Shown here: positions 1-5,416 of the stretch, piece by piece | How positions within the stretch are numbered: position 1 is the first letter of the stretch | Layout: each line of letters opens with the position of its first letter | NCBI GenBank assembly: GCA_040275425.1 | Contig: JBEOKB010000100.1 | Coordinates: forward strand, 1 to 10,475 | Direction of reading: 5' to 3' | Origin: Pinisolibacter sp040275425 | Lineage (GTDB): Bacteria > Pseudomonadota > Alphaproteobacteria > Rhizobiales > Ancalomicrobiaceae | DNA: 10,475 nucleotides | Notes under the pieces: generated by a model | Database searches by the model: none | The model's input: the letters and a program-made list of their open reading frames with translations, nothing else | What the model was told of the DNA's origin: nothing | Made by a program: the position numbers and the translations under genes

Positions 1-1
1 C

Positions 2-394
2 GCCGGTCGCCCCGGCGGTCCGTTCGACCGCGCCGTCCGCCGCGGCGCGATCGTCGCGGCCGTGGCGCCCCGGCCCGGCGAACCGGTGGTCGAGAAGCGC
101 GCCGTCTCGGCCTTCCTCGACACCGATCTGGCCACGCGCCTGCCCGAACCCGGCGCCGCGCCCCTGATCGTCGCCGGGTTCATGACCCACAACTGCGTCT
201 CCTCCTTCGTCCGCGACGCCGGAGACGGCGGACATGCGATCACCGTCGCGCACGACGCCTGCGCCACGCGACCCCTGCCCGGACCCGCCGGCATCGTGAT
301 CGACGCCGCCGATCTGCACGCCGCCTCGCTCGCCGGCCTCGCCGATCGCTTCGCCCGCCTCGCCTCGGTCGCCGAGATCCTCGCGGTGATGTGA
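2..394 (+). CDS. Isochorismatase-family cysteine hydrolase (5' end missing)
   Basis: This is the C-terminal part of an isochorismatase-like hydrolase. The reading frame is open to the left edge, so the true start and the catalytic Asp of the N-terminal region lie outside the window. About 130 residues are visible. Two members of the usual Asp-Lys-Cys triad can be seen: the Lys in VVEKRAVSAF (codon 95-97) and the nucleophilic Cys in GFMTHNCVSSFVRDA (codon 194-196), followed by the typical HDACATR segment and a C-terminal helix ending in EILAVM. Family members hydrolyse amides or vinyl ethers (isochorismate, nicotinamide, N-carbamoyl compounds); the substrate cannot be read from this fragment. 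It ends 85 bases before the likely start of the downstream transporter on the same strand, and the two could be co-transcribed. Family assignment is firm, substrate unknown. Confidence 0.88.
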   Translation, partial: AGRPGGPFDRAVRRGAIVAAVAPRPGEPVVEKRAVSAFLDTDLATRLPEPGAAPLIVAGFMTHNCVSSFVRDAGDGGHAITVAHDACATRPLPGPAGIVIDAADLHAASLAGLADRFARLASVAEILAVM

Positions 395-479
395 GGCGCG
401 GTCTTGGGCGTGCCGTGTTCTCGTGTTAAGCGACCGTACGACTACCCATCCCGACACGATCCGCTCCCGCGAGACCTCC

Positions 480-1451
480 ATGCCCTCGAGCGCCGTCCAT
501 CGCCGCGACCATCTCCTCGGCGTCGCCCTGGTCACCGGGGCGACGCTGTTCTGGTCGATGACCGGGTTCTTCACCCGCGCGCTCGGCACCGATCTGTGGA
601 CGACGCTCGCCGGGCGCTCCGCCTTCGGCGTGGTCATGCTGCTCGTCCTGTTCGTCGCCGCCAACCGTCGCGAGAGCCTGCGCGTCTTCCTGAGCATGGG
701 GCGCTCGGGCGTCGCCCAGGCGATCGCCGCCGTCGCCTGCGCCTTCTTCACGATCTCCTCGCTCTACCACACGTCGGTCGCCGACAACGCGGTGATCGGC
801 GCCGCCGCCCCCTTCGCCGCCGCGCTGCTGGCGCGCGTCGTCCTCGGCGAACGCATCCCTCGCCGCACCTTCGTCGCCGGGGCGGTGTCGCTGGTGGGGG
901 TCGGCATCGTCGTGTCGGGCTCGCTCGGCGCCGGTCACCTGTTCGGCGATCTCCTCGCCGTCGGCATGATGCTGGCCTTCGCCGCGATGATCGTCATCGC
1001 CCGCGCCCGGCCCGAGATGCCGGTCGCCCCGCCCAACATCCTGGCGGTCGGCCTGAACTTCCTTCTCGCCGCGCCGCTGGCGAGCCTCGGCTCGGTCGGA
1101 CCGGTCGATGCCGCGCTTCTGGCGCTGTTCGGCCTCACCAACTTCGTCGCCGCCGGAACCCTGTTCCTGTCCGGATCGCGCCGCATCCCGGCGGCGGAAT
1201 CGGCGCTGATCGTCACCCTCGACATGGTGTTCGGCCCGATGGTGGTATGGGCGACCTTCGCCGAGGCTCCGACCACCGCCGGTCTGATCGGCGGTGCGAT
1301 CGTGCTCGCCGCCGTGGTCGGTCACGTGGCGGCCGGCGCGCGCGCCGGAGCGGCGAAGACCGCGACCACGTCCAGCGCCGTCGCGGCGAAGGTCGCCCCC
1401 GCCCCCTGCGCCGTGGCGCCGCCCGTCGTCGGCGATCACCGCGAGACCTGA
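480..1451 (+). CDS. EamA/DMT-superfamily membrane transporter
   Basis: The product is a roughly 323-residue inner-membrane protein of the drug/metabolite transporter superfamily, with two EamA repeats (about residues 12-145 and 155-285) and about ten hydrophobic helices. Family landmarks include an early LFWSMTGFFTR segment, the LGERIPRRTF motif closing repeat 1, and the related FAEAPTTAGLIGG motif in repeat 2. Members usually export metabolites or amino acids; the substrate is unknown. I chose the ATG at 480 because the hydrophobic core begins about ten residues later. An in-frame GTG at 423 would add 19 polar, poorly conserved-looking residues, and neither start has a strong Shine-Dalgarno site. 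The last 35 residues or so are an Ala/Pro/Val-rich tail without transporter character. The final 16 bases overlap the convergent doxX-type gene. Confidence 0.88.
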   Translation: MPSSAVHRRDHLLGVALVTGATLFWSMTGFFTRALGTDLWTTLAGRSAFGVVMLLVLFVAANRRESLRVFLSMGRSGVAQAIAAVACAFFTISSLYHTSVADNAVIGAAAPFAAALLARVVLGERIPRRTFVAGAVSLVGVGIVVSGSLGAGHLFGDLLAVGMMLAFAAMIVIARARPEMPVAPPNILAVGLNFLLAAPLASLGSVGPVDAALLALFGLTNFVAAGTLFLSGSRRIPAAESALIVTLDMVFGPMVVWATFAEAPTTAGLIGGAIVLAAVVGHVAAGARAGAAKTATTSSAVAAKVAPAPCAVAPPVVGDHRET

Positions 1452-1966
1452 GTCGCCCCCGGCCGCAGCGCGTCGAGCGCGATCCGCCCCGGCCCGACGT
1501 GGAGGATCGCCACCGCCATCGCCGCCCAGGCGAGGTGGAAGTTGGCCCAGCCGTCCGGCACGGTGATCTGGATCAGCGCCGTCATCGCCAGGAGGCCGAA
1601 CGCCGACAGCCGCGTCGCCAACCCGAGCACCAGGAGGATCGGCAGCACGATCTCTGCCGTGCCCGAGGCGATCGCCATCAGCGCCGGCGCGGGATAGGCG
1701 ATCTCGGCCCCGAACAGATGCAGCCGGAACTCCTCCTGGAACAGGAACAGCGCGCTCTCCGAGATCCGGAAGGGTCCGTCCCACTTGGTCAGGCCCGAGC
1801 GGAAGAACGGCACCGCCAGCGCCACTCGGAGCGCGAGCGACACCAGCGACGGCGGCACCCGTCCGAGCAGGCGATCGATCCCGCCCCACGCGGAGAGACC
1901 GCGCGTGAACGGGGACGGGGAGGGGGACGCGGCGGCCGACGGCACGGCGGAGGGATCGAGCGACAT
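1436..1966 (-). CDS. DoxX-family membrane protein, last gene of the bufferin operon
   Basis: This 176-residue protein has a Pro/Ser/Ala-rich N-terminus (residues 1-35) followed by a DoxX-type four-helix core: helix 1 with the LRVALAVPFFRSGLTKWDG signature (about 43-64), helix 2 near 93-115 (AIASGTAEIVLPILLVLG), helix 3 near 118-135 and helix 4 near 142-157. The ATG at 1966 is preceded by a clear GAGGAG (1975-1980 on the plus strand) with an 8-base gap; the frame is open further upstream but lies inside bufC. DoxX-type proteins commonly accompany DUF692/DUF2063 pairs, for example in the gold-induced gig cluster of Cupriavidus and in bufferin clusters, where an electron-transfer or quinone-linked role is suspected but not established. 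It starts 29 bases after bufC ends, consistent with one transcript. Confidence 0.9.
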   Translation of the reverse strand: MSLDPSAVPSAAASPSPSPFTRGLSAWGGIDRLLGRVPPSLVSLALRVALAVPFFRSGLTKWDGPFRISESALFLFQEEFRLHLFGAEIAYPAPALMAIASGTAEIVLPILLVLGLATRLSAFGLLAMTALIQITVPDGWANFHLAWAAMAVAILHVGPGRIALDALRPGATQVSR

Positions 1967-1995
1967 GGGATCTGCTCCTCGAAGGGAACGAGGGA

Positions 1996-2742
1996 TCAGG
2001 CGAGATCGACGATCGCGCCGAGAAGGAGGAGGGCGACGAGCCGGGCGCCGACGTCCGTCCCGGCGTCGAGCGCCAGCGCCGCGTCGCTCGCCTCGGCGAT
2101 GGTCGCGCCCGCCGCCAGCGCGGCGACGAAGGCCGCCTCTGCCGGATCGAGCACCGCCGCGATCACCTCCTCGCGCGGTCGCACCACCATCACCGTCTCG
2201 GCCGGCCCGGCGGGAGCCGCCTCGCCCTCGGCGAGCGCGGCGCGGATCGCGCCGATCGGATGGGCCGAGGCGATCAGCGCGAAGGTCGGATGAAGCCGCG
2301 CCCGCGCCGCCGCCAATTCTTCCGCCGCGCGCCCGATCGGCCGGTCGAGCCCGATCGGCTCGGCCTCGGCGCCGTGGTAGGCGCGCGTCCACGCCGCCTC
2401 CAACCGCGCCGTGTCGATGAGCGCCCCGTCCGCCCGCGTCGGCGGATGGGCGGCGAGAAAGCCGGGCAGGTCGTCGCCCCACGAAGCGACGATCGGGCTG
2501 GTCGGCGGGCACTCCCGGAGGTAGACGCGCATCGCCGCGAAGAAGGCCGCGTCGCCGATCAGGCGGCGGGAGACGGGAAACTGCGCCGCCATCGCGTCGA
2601 GCCGCGCCACCGCGACGTTGTTGCGATGGACCGAGAAGCGCGAGGCGAGATCGCCCCGCGTCCCCCGCAGCCCCGACGGCGGCGGCGCGCTCGGCTCGAC
2701 CACGGCGCGGGCGAAGGCGGCGATCGTCTCAGCCGCGGGCAT
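1996..2742 (-). CDS. bufC: DUF2063 protein, BufC/HvfC-type partner of the MNIO maturase
   Basis: This 248-residue protein belongs to the family once called 'putative DNA-binding domain' DUF2063. The N-terminal half carries the family core: RFSVHRNNVAVARLDAM (about residues 35-51), QFPVSRRLIGDAAFFAAMRVYL (54-75), then PPTSPIVASWGDDLPGFLAAHPP (79-101). The second half is an Ala-rich domain typical of the longer members. In characterised systems the DUF2063 protein is the obligate partner of a DUF692 enzyme, presenting the precursor peptide for modification; the old DNA-binding label is not supported by function. The ATG lies inside the end of bufB (14-base overlap) and has a GGGAGG (2751-2756) 8 bases upstream, which implies translational coupling and balanced production of the two partners. 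Family call is strong; the role is inferred from family and context. Confidence 0.92.
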   Translation of the reverse strand: MPAAETIAAFARAVVEPSAPPPSGLRGTRGDLASRFSVHRNNVAVARLDAMAAQFPVSRRLIGDAAFFAAMRVYLRECPPTSPIVASWGDDLPGFLAAHPPTRADGALIDTARLEAAWTRAYHGAEAEPIGLDRPIGRAAEELAAARARLHPTFALIASAHPIGAIRAALAEGEAAPAGPAETVMVVRPREEVIAAVLDPAEAAFVAALAAGATIAEASDAALALDAGTDVGARLVALLLLGAIVDLA

Positions 2743-3610
2743 GGGTGCGTCCTCCCTCGGCGACCTCGACCATGATCGCCTCCGCCGTCCGCGCCTCGGC
2801 GACGAGGCGGGCGAACGTGGGCAGGTCGTTGTTCCATTCGATCAGCGTCGGCAGCGGCCCCGCCCGCGCGATCACCTCCGCGTAGAGCGCCCACACGCTC
2901 TCCGGTACCGGCCCGTCGTGGGCGTCGATCAGCAGCGGCAGTCCGTCGGCGTCGACCGTCTCGAATCGCCCGGCCAGATGGATCTCCCCGACCCGCTCCA
3001 GCGGGAAGGCGGCGAGGTAGATGCGCGGATCGAACCCGTGATTGGTCGCCGACACGTCGACGTTGGCGACGTCGAGCAGCAGGCCGCAGCCGGTGCGGCA
3101 CGACACCTCGGCGAGGAAGTCGACCTCCCCGATCGTGCTCTCGGCGAAGCGCACGTAGGTGGCCGGATTCTCGAGCAGGATCGCCCGGCCGAGCGCCGTC
3201 TGCACCTCGTCGACATGGGCCGCGACGATGTCCAGCGTCTCCGGCGTCAGCGGCAGCGGCAACAGGTCGGCGAGATGGGTGCCGTGGCTCGACCAGGCCA
3301 GATGCTCCGACACCGCCTCCGGCTCGAACCGCGCCACCAGCAGGGCGAGGCGGGCGAGATGATCGCGGTCGAGCGGCCCGGGGCGGCCGATCGACAGACC
3401 GACACCGTGGATCGACAGCGCGTGGTCGCGCCGGATCGCCTCGAGCAGGCGCAGCGGCGGTCCGCCCGCGCCCATGTAGTTCTCGGCGTGGATCTCGAAG
3501 AAACCGACGTCGGCCTTCTCGGCGATCACGTCGCGGGCATGGGCGAGCTCGAGTCCGACCCCGGCGCGCGGCGACAGGCGGCTCGGGACGGCGAAGGCGG
3601 GGCGGGACAT
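2729..3610 (-). CDS. bufB: DUF692 multinuclear non-heme iron oxidative enzyme (MNIO), bufferin maturase
   Basis: This 293-residue TIM-barrel-type protein is full length for the family and keeps the metal-binding motifs: FFEIHAENYMG (38-47), LSIHGVGLSIG (His68), VSEHLAWS (Glu102/His103), LLENPATYV (Glu147/Asn148), LLLDVANVDVSATNHG (Asp180, Asn183), GEIHLAGR (His211), LIDAHDGPVP (Asp229, His231) and TLIEWNND (Glu258). These are the residues that hold the two- or three-iron centre in MNIO enzymes. Relatives act on precursor cysteines with oxygen; in the Caulobacter bufferin system cysteines become thiooxazole rings. The neighbouring four-cysteine peptide BufA is the obvious substrate. The ATG is supported by a GGAG about 7 bases upstream. 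The gene follows bufA after 79 bases containing a strong hairpin and overlaps bufC by 14 bases. Substrate and chemistry here are inferred. Confidence 0.94.
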   Translation of the reverse strand: MSRPAFAVPSRLSPRAGVGLELAHARDVIAEKADVGFFEIHAENYMGAGGPPLRLLEAIRRDHALSIHGVGLSIGRPGPLDRDHLARLALLVARFEPEAVSEHLAWSSHGTHLADLLPLPLTPETLDIVAAHVDEVQTALGRAILLENPATYVRFAESTIGEVDFLAEVSCRTGCGLLLDVANVDVSATNHGFDPRIYLAAFPLERVGEIHLAGRFETVDADGLPLLIDAHDGPVPESVWALYAEVIARAGPLPTLIEWNNDLPTFARLVAEARTAEAIMVEVAEGGRTHARG

Positions 3611-3643
3611 GGCGAACTCCGCGAGGCATGAGCCGGAAGGGGG

Positions 3644-3678
3644 GCGCCGCCGAGGGGGGGGGGAGGCCTCGACGGCGC
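3644..3678 (-). repeat. GC-rich 12-bp hairpin between bufA and bufB
   Basis: Arms 3644-3655 and 3667-3678 pair over 12 positions around an 11-base loop. The single non-Watson-Crick position is a G-U wobble only in the minus-strand (buf operon) RNA; in the plus strand it would be a C-A mismatch. The stem therefore fits best in the buf transcript. The loop and closing bases include a run of ten C (G on the plus strand, 3654-3663). No U-tract follows, so this does not look like a complete intrinsic terminator. An attenuator, processing or mRNA-stability element that favours bufA over bufBC is the likely role (inference). Confidence 0.6.
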
Positions 3679-3689
3679 GCGCGGGCGGA

Positions 3690-3989
3690 TCAGCTCTTCG
3701 GCACGTCGCGGGTCAGCGCGGTGAGCGAGCCGATGCGATCGCCCGGCAGCTTCATCGTGGTGCAGGTGCCCTTGGCCACCGCCTTCCAGGCGTTGCCCTG
3801 GTAGTCGACCTTGGAGGTGCCGGCGCAGGTGGTGCCGGCCCCGGCGGCGCAGTCGTTCTGGCCCTTCAGCGCCACGCCGAAGCACTTCTCCTTGGCCATG
3901 TCCTGGGCCGAGGCGGGGGCGATCGAGGCGAGCCCGGCGAGCGCGGCGGCGAGCGAACCCAGAACGGCGAGGCGGGTGGAGGTGGTCAT
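3690..3989 (-). CDS. bufA1: DUF2282 bufferin precursor peptide (secreted four-cysteine metallophore)
   Basis: This is a 99-residue secreted precursor. Residues 1-29 form a Sec signal peptide with a short Arg-containing start, an Ala/Leu-rich core and the cleavage-like motif APASAQ before Asp30. The mature part has exactly four cysteines (36, 47, 55, 76) in the DUF2282 pattern EKCFGVALKGQNDCAAG, TTCAGTSKVDYQGNAWK and AKGTC. In bufferins the cysteines are modified by BufB/BufC, part of them to thiooxazoles, and the peptide binds copper in the periplasm. The unusual feature of this RiPP class, a full signal peptide used as leader, is present here. It is the first gene of the operon, about 40 bases behind an ECF-type promoter. 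The ATG is preceded by GAGGAG (3998-4003) with an 8-base gap. Metal specificity and modification are inferred from the family. Confidence 0.93.
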   Translation of the reverse strand: MTTSTRLAVLGSLAAALAGLASIAPASAQDMAKEKCFGVALKGQNDCAAGAGTTCAGTSKVDYQGNAWKAVAKGTCTTMKLPGDRIGSLTALTRDVPKS

Positions 3990-4035
3990 GTGTCTGTCTC
4001 CTCGTTGGAGAGAGCGCTTCTCGTCTCTCGGAGGG

Positions 4036-4064
4036 TCCTACGCGCCGCCTCGCCCCGTCGTTAC
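4036..4064 (-). promoter_or_regulatory. ECF sigma promoter of the buf operon
   Basis: On the minus strand, a -35 GTAACG (4059-4064) and a -10 region CGTAGGA (4036-4042) are separated by 16 bases. The same elements and spacing occur on the plus strand in front of the sigma factor gene. Transcription would begin near 4029, leaving about 40 bases of leader before bufA. The match between two independent spacers of unrelated sequence makes chance unlikely. Recognition by the adjacent sigma factor is inferred. Confidence 0.85.
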
Positions 4065-4130
4065 GGCGCTCACGCATCGGTGATCGCGCGTGATCGTCGG
4101 TGGGCCGTTACGGAAAATGCGCGGTCTCGT

Positions 4131-4159
4131 GTAACGTTCGACCGCACCCGCGCGTAGGA
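4131..4159 (+). promoter_or_regulatory. ECF sigma promoter of the sigma/anti-sigma operon
   Basis: A -35 GTAACG (4131-4136), a 16-base spacer and a -10 region CGTAGGA (4153-4159) exactly match the promoter facing the buf operon; identity around the -10 extends to GCGCGTAGGAC. Transcription would begin near 4166, which rules out the long upstream reading frame for the sigma factor that opens at 4100 and supports a start at 4184. It implies positive autoregulation of the sigma factor, as is common for ECF systems. Confidence 0.85.
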
Positions 4160-4183
4160 CGGTACGAGGAGCGTCGACCAGCC

Positions 4184-4759
4184 GTGAATCGCACCGCCGT
4201 GAGAAACGCCGACGCCTCCGAACAGAACTGGAGCGACTGGATGCGCGCCGCGCTCGACGGCGACGAGCGCGCCTACCGTCGTCTGCTCGAGGCGTTGACG
4301 CCGCGTCTGCGCGCCCTCGCCGCCCGTGGCCTCGCCCGCGCCGGTCTCACCGGCGCCGATCCGGAGGACGTCGTGCAGGAGACCCTGCTCGCCATCCACC
4401 TGAAGCGTCACACCTGGGACCCGCGCGAGCCCCTCGCGCCCTGGGTGGTGACCATCGCCAGGAACAAGACCATCGACGCCCTGCGCCGACGCGGTCGTCG
4501 CGTCGAACTGTCGGTCGACGACTTCGCCGAGATCCTGCCGGCCGCGCCCGACCGCGACCCGACCGAGGGCCGCGACGTCGAGCGCCTGCTCGGCAATCTC
4601 GGCGAGCGCGCCCGCGACGTGGTGCGCTCGATCGGCGTCGAGGATCGTTCGGTGCGCGAGACCGCCGAACGCCTCGGCATGAGCGAAGGGGCGGTGCGCG
4701 TCGCCCTGCATCGTGGTCTGAAGACGCTCGCCGACATCTGGCGGAGGACCGACCCGTGA
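4184..4759 (+). CDS. sigF: ECF RNA polymerase sigma factor, SigF (ECF16)-like
   Basis: This 191-residue extracytoplasmic-function sigma factor has region 2 at about residues 30-105, including DPEDVVQETLLAIHLKRHTW (59-78) and WVVTIARNKTIDALRRRGRR (87-106), and region 4 at about 130-187 with the helix-turn-helix VRETAERLGMSEGAVRVALH (157-176). The LAIHLKRHTWDP stretch is characteristic of the SigF-type group whose anti-sigma factor is DUF1109. I chose the GTG at 4184 because it is the first suitable in-frame start behind the promoter, with GAGGAG at 4166-4171 (12-base gap, rather long); the GTG at 4199 is an alternative. Its stop overlaps the start of the anti-sigma gene. It very likely transcribes its own operon and the divergent buf operon. 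Group assignment is from recognition of motifs, not a search. Confidence 0.9.
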   Translation: MNRTAVRNADASEQNWSDWMRAALDGDERAYRRLLEALTPRLRALAARGLARAGLTGADPEDVVQETLLAIHLKRHTWDPREPLAPWVVTIARNKTIDALRRRGRRVELSVDDFAEILPAAPDRDPTEGRDVERLLGNLGERARDVVRSIGVEDRSVRETAERLGMSEGAVRVALHRGLKTLADIWRRTDP

Positions 4760-5394
4760 AGACCGACGATCTCCTCGCCGCCCTCGCCGCCGACGCCGGC
4801 ACCCGCGAACCGAGCCCGACGGCCCGTGTGGCTCCCGCCCTGGCGATAGGCGCCGCCGTCGCCGCCGCGGTCTTCGCCGCCGTCGTCGGCCCGCGCCCCG
4901 ATCTCGCCGCCGCCGCCGAGACCGGCCGCTTCCTGTTCAAGTTCGTGCCGACCGGCCTTCTCGCCGTCGCCGCCGTCGGTGCGCTGCTGCGCCTGACCCG
5001 CCCCGGCGGACGCCTCGGCGTCTGGGCCGGGCTCCTCGTCGCCGCCGCGGTGATGCAGCTCGGCGCGGTGGTGGTGGTGGCGGTGCTGGTGCCGCGCGAT
5101 CTGTGGGCGACCCGCGCCCTCGGCCGCAACGCGCTTCACTGCCTGCTGCTGACCCCGTTCCTGTCGATCGCGCCTCTGGTGGCCGTCCTCGCCGCAGCCC
5201 GCCACGGCGCCACCACCCGCCCGGCGCTGACCGGCGCGGTCGCGGGCCTCGCCGCCGCCGGTGTCGGCGCCTCGCTCTATGCCCTCAACTGCGCCGACGA
5301 CAGCCCGCTGTTCGTCGGCCTGTGGTATCCGCTCGCGGTCGCCGTCGTCGCCGCCGTCGGCGCGCTGATCGGCCGCCGCCTGCTCACCTGGTGA
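4756..5394 (+). CDS. nrsF: NrsF-type (DUF1109) membrane anti-sigma factor
   Basis: This 212-residue protein has six predicted membrane helices (about 25-45, 64-80, 88-111, 127-147, 155-176, 189-208) after a short polar N-terminus MKTDDLLAALAAD, the arrangement of DUF1109/NrsF proteins that hold a SigF-type sigma factor at the membrane. Two cysteines, Cys129 (GRNALHCLL) and Cys179 (YALNCADDSPLF), are the only ones in the protein. In Caulobacter NrsF two conserved cysteines at about the same spacing are needed to sense chromate and cadmium, so these are the likely metal or thiol switch. The GTG start overlaps the sigma factor stop by four bases (GTGA) and has GGAGG at 4743-4747, so the pair is translationally coupled. 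It ends 18 bases from the convergent thiolase gene. Confidence 0.9.
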   Translation: MKTDDLLAALAADAGTREPSPTARVAPALAIGAAVAAAVFAAVVGPRPDLAAAAETGRFLFKFVPTGLLAVAAVGALLRLTRPGGRLGVWAGLLVAAAVMQLGAVVVVAVLVPRDLWATRALGRNALHCLLLTPFLSIAPLVAVLAAARHGATTRPALTGAVAGLAAAGVGASLYALNCADDSPLFVGLWYPLAVAVVAAVGALIGRRLLTW

Positions 5395-5416
5395 GCCGAC
5401 GCCGACGGCCGCTCAC
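5391..5416. terminator. Weak bidirectional stem-loop between nrsF and thiolase gene ends
   Basis: GTGAGC (5391-5396) and GCTCAC (5411-5416) can pair across the tail-to-tail junction, and an alternative inner GCCG/CGGC pairing is possible. There is no T-rich tract on either side, so termination is only a suggestion from position. Confidence 0.25.

Noticed and set aside
404..2293. A 629-codon plus-strand open frame over the transporter and the DoxX gene
   Set aside because: Its product is Arg-rich low-complexity sequence, crosses two well-supported genes in other frames and has no family features.
1967..2512. N-terminal extension of the DoxX protein to 358 residues
   Set aside because: The added part is read out of frame through bufC and is Arg/Gly-rich; a strong Shine-Dalgarno precedes the ATG at 1966.
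3641..3690. The hairpin after bufA as a full rho-independent terminator
   Set aside because: The stem is strong but no U-tract follows on the buf strand, and bufB, bufC and doxX have no other evident promoter.
4100..4183. N-terminal extension of the sigma factor from 4100
   Set aside because: It spans the ECF promoter at 4131-4159, so it would start upstream of the predicted transcript start, and the added residues do not look like sigma factor sequence.
4408..5205. Minus-strand open frames of about 260 codons over sigF-nrsF
   Set aside because: They are composition-driven shadows of the coupled sigma/anti-sigma pair, with Arg/Ser/Ala-rich products and no motif.
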